Origin: Lysobacter sp. Root494
GTDB taxonomy: Bacteria > Pseudomonadota > Gammaproteobacteria > Xanthomonadales > Xanthomonadaceae
Length of the DNA stretch: 64,000 bases
NCBI RefSeq assembly: GCF_001427225.1
Contig: NZ_LMFH01000009.1
Coordinates: forward strand, 1 to 64,000
Direction of reading: 5' to 3'
Positions 31,477 through 41,363 of this stretch are shown in pieces (position 1 is the first letter of the stretch; each line of letters begins with the position of its first letter). The position numbers and the translations under genes are program-made. The notes under the pieces were generated by a model, which saw nothing but the letters and a program-made list of their open reading frames with translations, was not told the DNA's origin and ran no database searches.

Positions 31477-33192
31477 ATGAACCAGACCCGCCTTTTCCTG
31501 ATTTTCGCCTGGCTGATGGTGGCGACCCTGCTATGGATGGAGTGGGGCAAGGAGAAGGCCGCGCCGGCGGCGCCTGCTGCAGTTGCCGAAAGCAGCAATG
31601 CGGTTGCGCCGACAGCAGGCGCGGTGCCGGGCGTGCCGACAGGAGTACCCACCGGCGCAGTGCCCAGTGCACCCGCCACGGCCACGACGCCAACGACCAG
31701 TGCGGCGCCGGCACAGGCGGCCGCGGTCACCGTCACCACCGACGTACTGCGCGTCGTGCTCGACGGCGGCGAACTGCGCCAGGCCGACCTTCTCAAGTAC
31801 CCGAGCGAGGCCGATGCGAACAGCCCGCCGGTGCGGCTGTTTGCCGACGACGCGGCGCACTTTTTCGTCGCGCAGAGTGGCTGGGTCAGCAACAGCGGCA
31901 CCGCGCCGAGCCATCAGGGCGCGTTCGTGCCGGCCGATGGCGGTCGCGACTTCAAGCTTGGCGGCGACGCCCGCGAGATCGTCGTTCCTTTCGTTTGGAG
32001 CGGCGCGAATGGGATGACCATCCACCGCAACTACGTCTTCCAGCGCGGCAGCTATGTCGTGCAGGTGCGCGACCAGGTGGCCAATGCCGGCAACGCGCCA
32101 TGGCAGGGGTATGTCTACCGGCAGCTGATCCGCGTGCCGCGCGCGTTGTCGCGCAAGGGCCCGATGAGCGCGGAGAGCTACAGCTTCCAGGGCGCCGCGT
32201 GGTTCAGTCCGACCGACAAGTACGAAAAGTGCAAGTACGACAAATTCGCCGACGACTGCGATCTCAACAAGCAGGTCAACGGCGGCTGGATCGGGATGTT
32301 GCAGCACCACTTCTTCGCCGCCTGGATTCCGGGCGCGAACGACACCAGCACGTTCTCGCTCGCCACGCCATCGGCGAACGGCACGCCGCAGTACCTGATC
32401 CGCGAAGTCGGCCCCGGCGTCAACGTCGCGCCGGGTGCACAGGCGGAAACTTCGGCGCGCCTTTGGGTCGGGCCGAAGCTGGTGAAGCAGATCGAAGCGC
32501 AGAACGTTCCGGGTCTCGACCGTGCCGTGGACTTCTCGTCCTACGGCTGGGCGGCAACGCTCGCGGGCTGGCTGTTCTGGGTGCTCGAGAAGCTCCACAA
32601 CCTGCTCGGCAACTGGGGTTGGGCGATCGTCGGCCTCGTGGTGATCATCAAGGCGCTGATGTATCCGCTGTCGGCGGCGCAGTACCGCTCGATGGCAAAG
32701 ATGCGCAGGTTCCAGCCGCGCATCAAGCAACTGCAGGAGCGCTACGGCGACGACAAGCAGAAGCTGCAGATGGCGATGATGGAGCTGTACAAGAAGGAAA
32801 AGATCAATCCGGTCGGCGGCTGTTTCCCGATCCTGCTGCAGATGCCGGTGTTCCTGTGCCTGTACTGGATGCTTTCCGAATCGGTCGAGCTGCGCCACGC
32901 GCCGTGGATCGCGTGGATCGCCGACCTCACCGCGCGCGATCCGTATTTCATCCTGCCGGCGATCAACCTCGGCGTGATGTGGCTGACGCAGAAGCTCGCG
33001 CCGCAGGCTCCGGGCATGGACCCGATGCAGCAGAAGATGATGCAGTTCATGCCGCTGGTGTTCGGCGTGCTGTTCGCCTTCATGCCGGCCGGCCTGGTGC
33101 TGTACTGGATCACCAACGGCAGCCTCGGCCTGCTGCAGCAGTGGTGGATGACCAAGCGCTATGCGGAGGAGCCGGCGAGGGCGACCGCCTGA
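31477..33192 (+). CDS. yidC: Membrane protein insertase YidC
   Basis: A 571-residue YidC/Oxa1 insertase. It has an N-terminal signal-anchor helix, an Ala/Pro/Thr-rich linker and the large periplasmic beta-sandwich domain (about 75-340). The conserved core of five helices begins near residue 365 and includes [36 protein letters not shown] and [16 protein letters not shown]. Only 40 bases separate it from rnpA, so the small yidD gene found here in many bacteria is absent. It is followed by a terminator. Confidence 0.97.
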   Translation: MNQTRLFLIFAWLMVATLLWMEWGKEKAAPAAPAAVAESSNAVAPTAGAVPGVPTGVPTGAVPSAPATATTPTTSAAPAQAAAVTVTTDVLRVVLDGGELRQADLLKYPSEADANSPPVRLFADDAAHFFVAQSGWVSNSGTAPSHQGAFVPADGGRDFKLGGDAREIVVPFVWSGANGMTIHRNYVFQRGSYVVQVRDQVANAGNAPWQGYVYRQLIRVPRALSRKGPMSAESYSFQGAAWFSPTDKYEKCKYDKFADDCDLNKQVNGGWIGMLQHHFFAAWIPGANDTSTFSLATPSANGTPQYLIREVGPGVNVAPGAQAETSARLWVGPKLVKQIEAQNVPGLDRAVDFSSYGWAATLAGWLFWVLEKLHNLLGNWGWAIVGLVVIIKALMYPLSAAQYRSMAKMRRFQPRIKQLQERYGDDKQKLQMAMMELYKKEKINPVGGCFPILLQMPVFLCLYWMLSESVELRHAPWIAWIADLTARDPYFILPAINLGVMWLTQKLAPQAPGMDPMQQKMMQFMPLVFGVLFAFMPAGLVLYWITNGSLGLLQQWWMTKRYAEEPARATA

Positions 33193-33205
33193 TCCGGAGC
33201 TCCCA

Positions 33206-33239
33206 CGAAGCCCGCCGCGAAGGCGGGCTTCGGCGTTTT
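33206..33239 (+). terminator. Terminator after yidC
   Basis: Stem arms CGAAGCCCGCC and GGCGGGCTTCG (33206-33216 / 33222-33232) with a five-base loop are followed by GCGTTTT. It lies 14 bases past the yidC stop. Confidence 0.75.
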
Positions 33240-33338
33240 GGGGATGAAGGAATTCCCCTGGCCTGCACCGCGCGCACGACCGATCTCCGGTCACGGCCCA
33301 TCGTGTGCACGGCGCACGCCACGTTTGCTTCTGCCACC

Positions 33339-34688
33339 ATGACCGCCATGTCTCCGCAACGCGAAACCATCGCCGCGATCGCCACCGCGCCGGGTGCCGG
33401 CGGCGTCGGCATCGTGCGCCTGTCCGGTGCGCGCGCGCGCGCGATCGCCGAAGTCGTCACCGGCATCCCGCTGACGCCACGCCACGCGCACTACGCGCGC
33501 TTCGCCACGGCGGAAGGCGAGACGCTAGACGACGGCATCGCGCTCTACTTCAAGTCACCGGCGAGCTACACCGGCGAAGATATCGTCGAGCTGCAGTCGC
33601 ACGGCAGCCCGGTCGTGCTCGAACAACTGGTGCAGCGCTGCGTCGAACTCGGCGCGCGGCGCGCACGGCCGGGTGAATTTAGCGAACGCGCCTTCCTCAA
33701 CGGAAAGCTCGATCTGGCCCAGGCCGAAGCCGTCGCCGACCTGATTGCCGCCGCCGATGCGAATGCCGCACGCGCTGCGCGCCGCGCGCTCGAAGGCGAA
33801 TTCTCGCGTCGCGTCGAAGCACTCGCCGCGGACGTGCTTGCGATCCGTGTACACGTCGAAGCCGCGATCGACTTCGCCGACGAACCGATCGACACACTCG
33901 GCGGCGCACAACTGCGTGCGCGTTTCGCCGCCGCCGTGCAATCGCTGGACGAACTGCTGCGCGCCGCCGAACGTGGCCGCCGCCTGCGTGATGGACTGCA
34001 CGCGGTGATCGTCGGGCCACCCAATGCCGGCAAGAGTTCGCTGCTCAACGCGCTGGCAGGCAGCGACCGCGCCATCGTCACCGACATCGCCGGCACCACC
34101 CGCGACCTGCTGCACGAAGTCGTGCGCATCGATGGCGTCGAACTCACGCTGGTCGACACCGCCGGCCTGCGCGAAGGCGGCGATGTGATCGAACGCGAAG
34201 GCATGCGCCGCGCACACGATGAACTCGCGCGCGCCGATCTCGCCATCGTTGTCCTCGACGCACGCGATGTCGAAGCCGGACGCGAGGCGGTGACCGACGC
34301 GATCGCCGGTGTGCCGCGACAACTATGGATCCACAACAAGTCCGACCTGCTGCCCGCCGCGGCACCGCTCGATACCGGCGAGCATCTTCGCGTTTCCGCG
34401 CGAACCGGCACGGGCCTCGAAGCACTGCACGCCCGCCTGCGCGTCCTCGCGCAAGGTGAAGGCGAAGCCGGCGAGGGCGCGTTCACCGCACGCGCCCGCC
34501 ACGTCGATGCCCTGCGTCAGGCGCAGGCCGAACTGGCGATCGCGCGCGAGCAGCTCGACCACGACGCGCTCGACCTCGCCGCCGAATCGCTCCGCCATGC
34601 CCACGACGCGCTCGGCGAGATCACCGGCCACGTGCGCGCGGATGACCTTCTGGGTCACATCTTTTCGAGCTTCTGCATCGGAAAGTGA
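33339..34688 (+). CDS. mnmE: tRNA modification GTPase MnmE
   Basis: A 449-residue GTPase that, with MnmG, installs the cmnm5U34 wobble modification in certain tRNAs. The N-terminal folate-binding domain ([22 protein letters not shown]), central helical domain, G domain ([35 protein letters not shown]) and invariant C-terminal CIGK are all present. A second ATG three codons later (33348) is equally possible; neither has a clear ribosome site. Confidence 0.97.
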   Translation: MTAMSPQRETIAAIATAPGAGGVGIVRLSGARARAIAEVVTGIPLTPRHAHYARFATAEGETLDDGIALYFKSPASYTGEDIVELQSHGSPVVLEQLVQRCVELGARRARPGEFSERAFLNGKLDLAQAEAVADLIAAADANAARAARRALEGEFSRRVEALAADVLAIRVHVEAAIDFADEPIDTLGGAQLRARFAAAVQSLDELLRAAERGRRLRDGLHAVIVGPPNAGKSSLLNALAGSDRAIVTDIAGTTRDLLHEVVRIDGVELTLVDTAGLREGGDVIEREGMRRAHDELARADLAIVVLDARDVEAGREAVTDAIAGVPRQLWIHNKSDLLPAAAPLDTGEHLRVSARTGTGLEALHARLRVLAQGEGEAGEGAFTARARHVDALRQAQAELAIAREQLDHDALDLAAESLRHAHDALGEITGHVRADDLLGHIFSSFCIGK

Positions 34689-34823
34689 CACTGCGTCGCA
34701 AAACTCCGGCGCGTTCACGGCCGTTGCAAAGCTGAACCCACTTCACGCTTGACAAAGGCCGCGGCGCGGGCGTCACTTGCATGGCGCGCACTCGATCGCC
34801 GCGCTCCAGGGGACCCTAAAACC

Positions 34824-35861
34824 ATGATTTCCAACAGCTTCCAGGCCCGGTCCGTGCGCCGGCCCGCCACACTTCAATTCATTGCCGTGCTCACCGCCGG
34901 TCTCGTGCTTGCCGCCTGCGGCAAGGACCAGCCCGCCGAGCAGGCCGCCGCACCCGCCACGGCCACCACGGCACCGGCGCCGACGCCGGCTACCGCGGTG
35001 TCCTCGCAGGTGGCGGCCATGACCGCCGACCAGCTGCGCGACGCCGCAAGCAAGGCGTACGCGGAAAACCGCCTGTACGCACCCGCCGGCGACAACGCGG
35101 TCGAGTACTACCTCGCCTTGCGCGACAAGTCGCCTGCCGATGCGGCCGTGGCCAGCGCGCTGACCGACCTGTTGCCAATGACGGTCATCGCCATCGAGCA
35201 GAGCGTCAATCGCGACGACTTCAGCGAAGCCAAGCGCCTGTCCGCCCTGCTTGAAAAGGCCGACGGCCAGCATCCGGCGCTCGCCCGCCTCAAGGCCAGC
35301 ATCGCCGCGCAGGAAGCCACTGCCGCGCAGCGCGCCCAGGCGCTGACCGCCGAGGAAGAGGCCCAGCGCCAGAAGGAGGTCGAGGCCAAGCGCCTGGCCG
35401 ACCAGAAGAAGCAACAGGAAGACGCCGCGAAGAAGCTCGCCGCACAGCAGGCCAACGTGGACAAGGCCGCTGCGGACAAGGCGGCCGCGGACAAGGCGGC
35501 CGCGGACAAGGCCGCTGCCGACCGCCAGGCGTCCGAACGCGCCGCCGCCGATCGCCGCGCCGCCGAACAGCGCAACACCGCGACCGCCGCTGCCGCGCCG
35601 AGCGCGTCTGACTTGCGTCCGATCTCGATGCCGGCACCGAAGTTCCCGGCCGAAGCCCTGCGCGCCGGTACCTCCGGTTCGGTCCTGGTCGAATACACCG
35701 TCGGCACCGACGGCACGGTGACCGCCGCTCGCGTCGTGAAGGCCACCCCGGCCCGTGTCTTCGATCGCGAAGCGGTGAATGCCGTGCGCAAGTGGCGCTT
35801 CCAGCCGGTGTCCGCACCGATCACGACGCGCCGCGAAATCAGCTTCAACCCGCAGGGGTGA
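34824..35861 (+). CDS. Lipoprotein with C-terminal TonB domain
   Basis: A 345-residue protein with a long n-region, a hydrophobic segment and lipobox LAAC (Cys32). A helical, Ala-rich domain and a charged coiled coil follow (about 160-250), with an internal KAAADKAAADKAAAD repeat. The C-terminal TonB-like domain spans about 258-345 (MPAPKFPAEALRAGTSGSVLVEYTVGTDG...AVRKWRFQPV). A TonB that is also a predicted lipoprotein lacks the usual His-containing transmembrane coupling helix, so it may bind receptors or act structurally instead of transducing energy. A TTGACA at 34749-34754 may be its -35. Confidence 0.85.
   Translation: MISNSFQARSVRRPATLQFIAVLTAGLVLAACGKDQPAEQAAAPATATTAPAPTPATAVSSQVAAMTADQLRDAASKAYAENRLYAPAGDNAVEYYLALRDKSPADAAVASALTDLLPMTVIAIEQSVNRDDFSEAKRLSALLEKADGQHPALARLKASIAAQEATAAQRAQALTAEEEAQRQKEVEAKRLADQKKQQEDAAKKLAAQQANVDKAAADKAAADKAAADKAAADRQASERAAADRRAAEQRNTATAAAAPSASDLRPISMPAPKFPAEALRAGTSGSVLVEYTVGTDGTVTAARVVKATPARVFDREAVNAVRKWRFQPVSAPITTRREISFNPQG
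35458..35523. repeat. 15-base tandem repeat encoding KAAAD units
   Basis: Four to five tandem copies of a 15-base unit (GACAAGGCGGCCGCG and variants) encode the KAAAD repeats in the coiled-coil region of the TonB-domain lipoprotein. The unit length is a multiple of three, so copy-number change keeps the frame. Confidence 0.85.
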
Positions 35862-36029
35862 GCGCCCGCGCCAGTCGTCGCCCTATCGGCGGCGACTGCG
35901 GGCGCGAACGCCCGGCCATGGATGGCCGGGCAGGAGTTTCCGAAGCCATTGAAGTTGCGCCATGGATGGCGGCGTTCTCATCAAACGGAGCAGCGCTTGG
36001 CCAAACGAATGGCGCTGATCAAGCAAACA

Positions 36030-36057
36030 AAAAAGCCCCGCAAGTGCGGGGCTTTTT
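36030..36057. terminator. Bidirectional terminator
   Basis: Near-perfect 11-base arms (AAAAGCCCCGC / GCGGGGCTTTT, 36031-36041 and 36046-36056) sit between convergent genes. A-rich sequence lies on one side and T-rich on the other, so it can terminate both the TonB-domain gene and the NatAB operon. Confidence 0.93.
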
Positions 36058-36083
36058 CATTCCAGTTGCAGCTTTGCACCACC

Positions 36084-37286
36084 TCACCCCGAAATCGCCA
36101 ACCGCTCCTGGTGATAGCGCTGCACCGCCGCGAACCACAATACCGCCGCCAAGCCAAAGCCCGCGGCGAGGTACACGCCCCACACCTGCATCGGAATCGC
36201 TTCGGCGCGGATCACCTTGAGCAGCAGCTGGTTCTGCGCGAGGAACGGCACCGCGTACTGCCACAGCTGCTCCTTGAGCGGATTCACCATCAACATGATC
36301 GAGGGCACCATCGGTAGCAGCATCAGCCACATCATGTGGCTCTGCGCTTCCTTCATGCTCTTTGCGGTGGCTGACAGGAAGGTCAGCAGCGACGTGCCGA
36401 TGAACAGCATCGGCAGCAGTACCAGCAGCATCTTGCCCATCGCCATGAAGCCGACGTCGATGGCTTGCCCGGACCCACCTGCGAACTGCGCACTGAGCTT
36501 GAACGCAAGCAGCGTCAGCAGCAGCGAGGCGATGCCCATCGTGCAGGCCGCGGCGATCTTGCCACTGACGATCGAGCTGCGCGCCGAAGGCGTGGCGAGC
36601 AACGGCTCGAGCGACTGGCGCTCACGTTCGCCGGCGGTCGCGTCCATGATCAGGTAGGCGCCACCGAGGAACGAGGTCAGGATCAGCAAATACGGCAACA
36701 GTGCCGCCGCGAACGCACCGCGCTTGGCTTCGGCCGAAGCGAGGTCGCGATTGCCAATCGCCAGCGGCTTGGTGATGCCCGGATCGATGCCGCGTGCGAG
36801 CAGGCGCAAGACACCGACCTGGTCGCGATAGCCCTCCAGCGCCGAACGCAAGCGCGCCATCGGAATGTCCGCCGCGCGGCGCGTGCTGTCGGCGACGATC
36901 TCGATCTTCGCCGCATTGCCTTCGCGCCAGTGCCTGTCGAAATCGGTATCGATGCTCAGCGCGACGTCGACGTCCTGGCGCGCGATCGCCGCTTCCAGAT
37001 CCTTCGGGGGCGGCACCGCCTTGATCCCGCGCGTGGCGAGGAAGGCGACGAGGTTCGGCGCGCGCTCGGCGCCGATCACCGGCACTTCGAGCACCTTTTC
37101 GAGTTCGGTCTTCGCGCGGTTCTCGCCGAGCTTGCCGATGCCGAGCATCAGCACCGGATACAACAACGGGCCGAGCAGCAGCGCGAGCAACAGCGTGCGG
37201 CGATCGCGTGAGATGTCGCGCAGTTCCTTGCGCATCACCGCGAACAATGTCGGCATGAAACCGGACCGGGAAGCGAAGGTGCTCAT
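36084..37286 (-). CDS. natB: ABC-2 type exporter permease (NatB-like)
   Basis: A 400-residue permease with an N-terminal transmembrane helix (LLLALLLGPLLYPVLMLGIG), a large extracytoplasmic domain (about 55-175) and five to six C-terminal helices. MDATAGERERQSLEPLLATP between helices is the hallmark of the NatB/YhaP group. The family exports sodium or unidentified compounds. It overlaps the ATPase gene by four bases. Confidence 0.88.
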   Translation of the reverse strand: MSTFASRSGFMPTLFAVMRKELRDISRDRRTLLLALLLGPLLYPVLMLGIGKLGENRAKTELEKVLEVPVIGAERAPNLVAFLATRGIKAVPPPKDLEAAIARQDVDVALSIDTDFDRHWREGNAAKIEIVADSTRRAADIPMARLRSALEGYRDQVGVLRLLARGIDPGITKPLAIGNRDLASAEAKRGAFAAALLPYLLILTSFLGGAYLIMDATAGERERQSLEPLLATPSARSSIVSGKIAAACTMGIASLLLTLLAFKLSAQFAGGSGQAIDVGFMAMGKMLLVLLPMLFIGTSLLTFLSATAKSMKEAQSHMMWLMLLPMVPSIMLMVNPLKEQLWQYAVPFLAQNQLLLKVIRAEAIPMQVWGVYLAAGFGLAAVLWFAAVQRYHQERLAISG

Positions 37287-38029
37287 GCGTGCAGGCCCTC
37301 CTCGGAGCCGATGGCCTTGACGAAGGCGTCTTCGAGGTTCGATTCGCCGGTCTGCGCCCGCAGTTCGTCGGCGGTGCCCGATGCGACCACGCGGCCCTTG
37401 GCGATGATCACGATGCGGTCACACAGCGCGGCGACCTCCTGCATGATGTGGCTGGAGAAGATCACGCAGCGTCCTTCGCTCCTGAGCTGTTGCAGGAAGC
37501 CGCGCATCGCGCGCGTGGTCATCACGTCGAGTCCGTTGGTGGGCTCGTCGAGGATCACGTTCTTCGGATCGTGCACGAGCGCGCGCGCAATCGCGGTCTT
37601 GGTGCGCTGGCCCTGCGAGAAGCCCTCGGTCTGGCGGTCGAGGATGTCGTCCATGTCGAGCGCCGCCGACAGCAGTTGCGTGCGGCGCGCGATGTCGGCC
37701 TTCGACATGCCATGCAGTTCGCCGAAGTAGGCGATGTTCTCGCGCGCGGTCAGGCGCTTGTAGACGCCGCGCGCATCGGGCAGCACCCCGAGTGCGCGAC
37801 GCACCGCTTCGGGTTCGCGCGCCGCATCGAGCCCATCGATGGTGATGGTGCCGCGTTCGGGCTTCATCAGCGTGTACAGCATGCGCAGCGTCGTGGTCTT
37901 GCCGGCGCCGTTCGGGCCGAGCAGCCCGGTGATTTCGCCATCGCGCGCGGCGAAGCTGACGCCATCGACGGCATTGACGATGCCGGCACGCGTCCTGAAA
38001 CTCTTGTGCAACTCATTTGCAGTGATCAT
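37283..38029 (-). CDS. natA: ABC transporter ATP-binding protein (NatA-like)
   Basis: A 248-residue ABC ATPase with Walker A GPNGAGKTT, signature FSQGQRTKTAIAR, Walker B NVILDEPTNGLD and H-loop IFSSHIMQE. It pairs with the overlapping NatB-like permease. The substrate is unknown; NatAB is the nearest characterised type. Confidence 0.9.
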   Translation of the reverse strand: MITANELHKSFRTRAGIVNAVDGVSFAARDGEITGLLGPNGAGKTTTLRMLYTLMKPERGTITIDGLDAAREPEAVRRALGVLPDARGVYKRLTARENIAYFGELHGMSKADIARRTQLLSAALDMDDILDRQTEGFSQGQRTKTAIARALVHDPKNVILDEPTNGLDVMTTRAMRGFLQQLRSEGRCVIFSSHIMQEVAALCDRIVIIAKGRVVASGTADELRAQTGESNLEDAFVKAIGSEEGLHA

Positions 38030-38059
38030 CTGAGCATTCCCTGTGTAAGCGCGCGGCGC

Positions 38060-39622
38060 TTATGGCTCCCAGCCATTGAATGAAGTGAACGGCGGCACGT
38101 AGCTGAGGCTGTCGAGGCATTTCGCATCGAGCGCCTTCGCATCGGTGGTCTCGAAGAAGCGGCCAAGCAGTTTCGGCATGCAGCCCAGGCCCATGCCGCC
38201 GTGGCCCTGACCGCGCAACACGAGATGGCGTGCGTTGCGCAGGTTCCGGACCACTTCGTCGCCATACACGGGCGGCGTGACCGGATCGAGCTCGCCGGAG
38301 ATCACCAGCGTCGGCAGGTCGCCCTTGAACGGCGCGGTGAAATCCACGGCGGCCTTGCCGCGCGGCCATTGCGAACACGCGGCGAAGAACATGCGCGCCA
38401 GGTCCGGCCCGAGCACGGTGCCGGCGTCGGCGGGATTGGGCTGGTAACGCGGCGCGTCTTCGGCACAGACGACGGACCACTGCATGCCACGGTTCAGCTG
38501 GTCGCCCGTCTGGCTGCCCCAGAACTTCGCGATCGCCATCAGCGATTCATAACGACCCTGCTCGGCCTCGCTCACCACCAGCGGCAGCAGCGACGCCAGT
38601 TGCGGCGCGTACGACACGCCATGCACCAGGCCCGTCAGCGTGTCGGCCGTCAGCGTGTCCTGCCGTGGCGCATTGGTGCCGGGATCGCGGTAACTCACGC
38701 GGACGGGGGCAACCGCGAGGCGCGCCTTCAACGTCTTGAGGCGGGTGATGAGATCACCCGTCGTCGCGAAGCGTGCCTTGCACGCAGGCAATGCCGCGCA
38801 CTGCGCGTCCTGCTTGCGCAACGCCTCGTCGAGGCGCGGGGCGAATTCGCCGCCGACCACCAGCCGGTTTGGCGCGACACCATCGAGCACCACGCTGCGC
38901 GTGTGCTGCGGATAGTGCATGGCATATTGCTGCGCCACGCGCGTGCCGTAGGAACCGCCGATCACGTTGATCTTCGTCGCACCCAATGCCGCGCGCACGG
39001 CATCGAGGTCGGCGATCGCATCGCCCGTGGTGTAGAAACGCGGATCGGCGCGGCCTTCGAGCGACTTCAGGCACTGGCCGACATACGCCGAAAACGCGGC
39101 TTGTTCGAACTCGGCGGTTTCATCGAGTTTCAGCGGTTGTCCCTTGGCGTCGCGGCAATCGAGCGGATTCGACTTGCCTGTGCCGCGCTGGTCGACCAGC
39201 ACGATGTCACGCTGCTTGCGCGCCTCGTCCAGGGCTGCATCGATGACGGCGGCATAGTCCGTGGCTGCCTGGCCGGGACCGCCGGCGAGGAAGAAGATCG
39301 GATCCGCCGTGCCACCGCTCTTGTTGTCGGCGGGCAGCCACGCGATGTTCAACGCGATCTTGCGTCCTTGCGGATGGGCGTGGTCTTCGGGCACGGAAAA
39401 ACGCGTGCACTGCGCCCCGACCGCGGGCAAACCCTGTTCGCTGGTGAGCACGCAGGGAGCGAAGGCGATGCGGCCGAAGATGCGTTGGCCGGATTCGCCA
39501 CTCGCCTTGGCCGGATGCGTCGCGACTTCGACGTTCTCCGGCGCGTGCCACTGGCGATAGCCGAGGAGCGCCAGCACGGCGAGTACGGCGATACCTATTC
39601 GAAGCTTGCTGCTGGGTGACAT
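38060..39622 (-). CDS. TAP-like alpha/beta hydrolase, exported
   Basis: A 520-residue hydrolase of the tripeptidyl-aminopeptidase (SlpE/TAP) group. It has an N-terminal membrane anchor or signal (about 8-22), the oxyanion segment FFLAGGPGQAATDY and nucleophile Ser224 in VIGGSYGTRVA. The conserved VLDGVAPNRL follows. A C-terminal TAP domain carries the acid in VISGELDPVTPP and the His in RGQGHGGMG. It probably trims peptides in the periplasm. It is upstream of natAB on the same strand with a 30-base gap and could be co-transcribed. Confidence 0.88.
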   Translation of the reverse strand: MSPSSKLRIGIAVLAVLALLGYRQWHAPENVEVATHPAKASGESGQRIFGRIAFAPCVLTSEQGLPAVGAQCTRFSVPEDHAHPQGRKIALNIAWLPADNKSGGTADPIFFLAGGPGQAATDYAAVIDAALDEARKQRDIVLVDQRGTGKSNPLDCRDAKGQPLKLDETAEFEQAAFSAYVGQCLKSLEGRADPRFYTTGDAIADLDAVRAALGATKINVIGGSYGTRVAQQYAMHYPQHTRSVVLDGVAPNRLVVGGEFAPRLDEALRKQDAQCAALPACKARFATTGDLITRLKTLKARLAVAPVRVSYRDPGTNAPRQDTLTADTLTGLVHGVSYAPQLASLLPLVVSEAEQGRYESLMAIAKFWGSQTGDQLNRGMQWSVVCAEDAPRYQPNPADAGTVLGPDLARMFFAACSQWPRGKAAVDFTAPFKGDLPTLVISGELDPVTPPVYGDEVVRNLRNARHLVLRGQGHGGMGLGCMPKLLGRFFETTDAKALDAKCLDSLSYVPPFTSFNGWEP

Positions 39623-39673
39623 CGTGCGGATTCCTTCGTGTGCGATGTGGGGTGATGAAGCGGATGGCGCCGG

Positions 39674-39871
39674 TCAGTCAGCATCCGGCAGGAAGATGGA
39701 TTCGATCGGTTCGCCGAACAGATGCGCGATGCGGAACGCGAGCGGCAGGCTCGGGTCGTACTTGCTGGTTTCCAGCGCGTTGATCGTCTGTCGCGAGACG
39801 TCCAGCTGTTCGGCGAGCTGGCCCTGCGACCAGCCGCGTTCCTCCCGCAGTTCGCGCAGGCGATTGTTCAC
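39674..39871 (-). CDS. Small XRE-family HTH regulator
   Basis: A 65-residue protein that is essentially one Cro/C1-type helix-turn-helix (LRELREERGWSQGQLAEQLDVSRQTINALETSKYDPSLPLAFRIAHLF). It has the YgzD-like tail typical of the small regulators paired with membrane proteins of unknown role. Its start overlaps the upstream gene's stop by four bases. The promoter of the pair has an 11-base-arm palindrome that is a good candidate for its operator. Confidence 0.92.
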   Translation of the reverse strand: MNNRLRELREERGWSQGQLAEQLDVSRQTINALETSKYDPSLPLAFRIAHLFGEPIESIFLPDAD

Positions 39872-40287
39872 GCGTAACGCCGGTGCAGCACCGCGCGCAC
39901 CAGCGCGTAGCCGCCGAACAGCAGGACTCCGAGCCCGGCGAGTGCCTGCTTGGCGGGCAGTTCAAGCAGGCCGGCGTCCAGCAGGAAGAGGCCGGCCAGG
40001 AGCCCTAGCATGGTGATGCCGGCCGACCAGGCCAGCGCGCCCAGTTCTATGCGCCGCTCAAGTTCGTCGCAGTCCCGCAGGAAGCGCAGGTACAACGCGA
40101 ACATCCACGCCATGACCAGCGCCGGCAGGACCGCGAATGCGCCACGCAGCGCCACGGGCGCGCCCGCCTCGCGACTGATCCATTCGTGCGCCACCGCCGT
40201 GGCCGCGAACACCACGCACGGCAACATGCTGATCCGGTAATAGCGTCGAAGCGCGGGGCTGAGGCTTTGCCAGTACTGCGTCAGCAC
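39868..40287 (-). CDS. Four-helix membrane protein paired with XRE regulator
   Basis: A 139-residue inner-membrane protein with four predicted transmembrane helices (about 20-36, 48-68, 83-103 and 113-131). A cytoplasmic FLRDCDELERRIELGAL stretch lies between helices 2 and 3. It starts at GTG with AGGA nine bases before it. This arrangement of a DUF2178-like or similar small membrane protein with a single-HTH regulator is common in bacteria but has no known function. It is first in a two-gene operon. Confidence 0.82.
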   Translation of the reverse strand: MLTQYWQSLSPALRRYYRISMLPCVVFAATAVAHEWISREAGAPVALRGAFAVLPALVMAWMFALYLRFLRDCDELERRIELGALAWSAGITMLGLLAGLFLLDAGLLELPAKQALAGLGVLLFGGYALVRAVLHRRYA

Positions 40288-40293
40288 GGGAAT

Positions 40294-40346
40294 TTCCTGT
40301 CAAGTTCGCTTGACAGGAAGATAGGGGCCAAAAACCGGGGTGTCAA
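40294..40346 (-). promoter_or_regulatory. Promoter and operator of the XRE/membrane-protein operon
   Basis: On the minus strand TTGACA (40341-40346) and TATCTT (40318-40323) are spaced by exactly 17 bases. A perfect inverted repeat TTCCTGTCAAG-N4-CTTGACAGGAA (40294-40304 / 40309-40319) overlaps the -10 and the predicted start site and ends at the ribosome site. This geometry fits autorepression by the XRE protein. Confidence 0.85.
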
Positions 40347-40417
40347 GCACCCTTTACACAAGACTTCGTCATCGTCATGCATCACCGGGCAGGCGCAACG
40401 CCCTCGGCGCCCGCGGG

Positions 40418-41185
40418 CTACTTGCTGCTGACGTATTTCTCGCGGCGGATCTGCGGTACTGGCAGGCCGTAGCCCTTCAGCGACTCGAAGCAGGCATCGA
40501 CCATGTTCGGATTGCCGCACAGGTACGCGATGTCGTGCGCCGCATCCGGGGCGAATTCGGCCAGGAACTGCTGCACGTAGCCGTGGCGCACGTCCGCGTG
40601 CGCCTGCGGCGAATCCGGCGCAGGCAGTTCGCGCGAAAGGCACGGCACGAACCGGAAGTTGTCCGGATGCTTCTCGGCGAAGGCGCGGAACTCGTCGCCA
40701 TACAGCAGCTCGCCGGGATTGCGCGCGCCGAACAGCAGCACCACCTTCACCCCGCGCTGGCGGATCTGCGTTTCCAGCTGCGGCAGCATCGCGCGGTACG
40801 GCGTGACACCGGTGCCGGTACCGATCAGCAGGTAGCGCTTGTTGCTGTCGGACGGCATCAGGCAGAAGCGGCCGAAAGGACCGCTCGCGTCGATCGCGCC
40901 GCCTTCGTCCAGGCCTTCGAACAGCGCCGTCGCTGCGCCACCGGCCACGTAGCTCACCGCGATCTCCACGCCTTCGCCCGGACCCAGCGCGTGGTCGTGG
41001 ATCGTCGCCAGCGAATACGAGCGCTTGGTGGGCGTGCCGTCGGCGTAGTGGAAGTGCACCTGGATGAATTGCCCGGGGATGAAATCCAGCGGCTGCCCGT
41101 CATCACGCACGAAGGTGTAGTGGCCGACCGTGGGCGCCAGCATGCGACGGGAAACGAGCTTGAGCGGGAAATGCTGGATGGCCAC
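40418..41185 (-). CDS. Ferredoxin-NADP+ reductase-like flavoprotein
   Basis: A 255-residue FAD- and NAD(P)H-binding oxidoreductase. The FAD barrel carries KRSYSLATIHD and the pyrophosphate loop AVSYVAGGAATALF. The NAD(P) domain carries LIGTGTGVTPYRAMLPQL and YLCGNPNMVDACFESL, with C-terminal YVSSK. It may pass electrons between NADPH and ferredoxin or act as a standalone diaphorase. The GTG at 41185 fits the conserved beginning (MAIQHFPLKLVSRR); an in-frame TTG at 41239 would add 18 residues. Confidence 0.87.
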   Translation of the reverse strand: MAIQHFPLKLVSRRMLAPTVGHYTFVRDDGQPLDFIPGQFIQVHFHYADGTPTKRSYSLATIHDHALGPGEGVEIAVSYVAGGAATALFEGLDEGGAIDASGPFGRFCLMPSDSNKRYLLIGTGTGVTPYRAMLPQLETQIRQRGVKVVLLFGARNPGELLYGDEFRAFAEKHPDNFRFVPCLSRELPAPDSPQAHADVRHGYVQQFLAEFAPDAAHDIAYLCGNPNMVDACFESLKGYGLPVPQIRREKYVSSK

Positions 41186-41363
41186 GTACTGACTCTGCGG
41201 AATGGCAAATGCCGGTTGGATGGAACACAGCGTGGCCAAGGGCTCGCCGCCGGGCCGCCTATACTACCGGCAGCGAACGCCCGAGGCGTTCGCCCCCTTC
41301 AAGCCGACGCCGCGCCACGCGCGGCACAAGGCACGAAACAGGCGTGCTTTCACCCGAATGCCC

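Noticed and set aside
31436-31477. yidD gene between rnpA and yidC
   Set aside because: Only 40 bases separate the genes and no overlapping frame resembling YidD was seen.
31531-34688. Long out-of-frame readings covering yidC and mnmE on both strands
   Set aside because: Both genes are fully explained by canonical protein families in their own frames.
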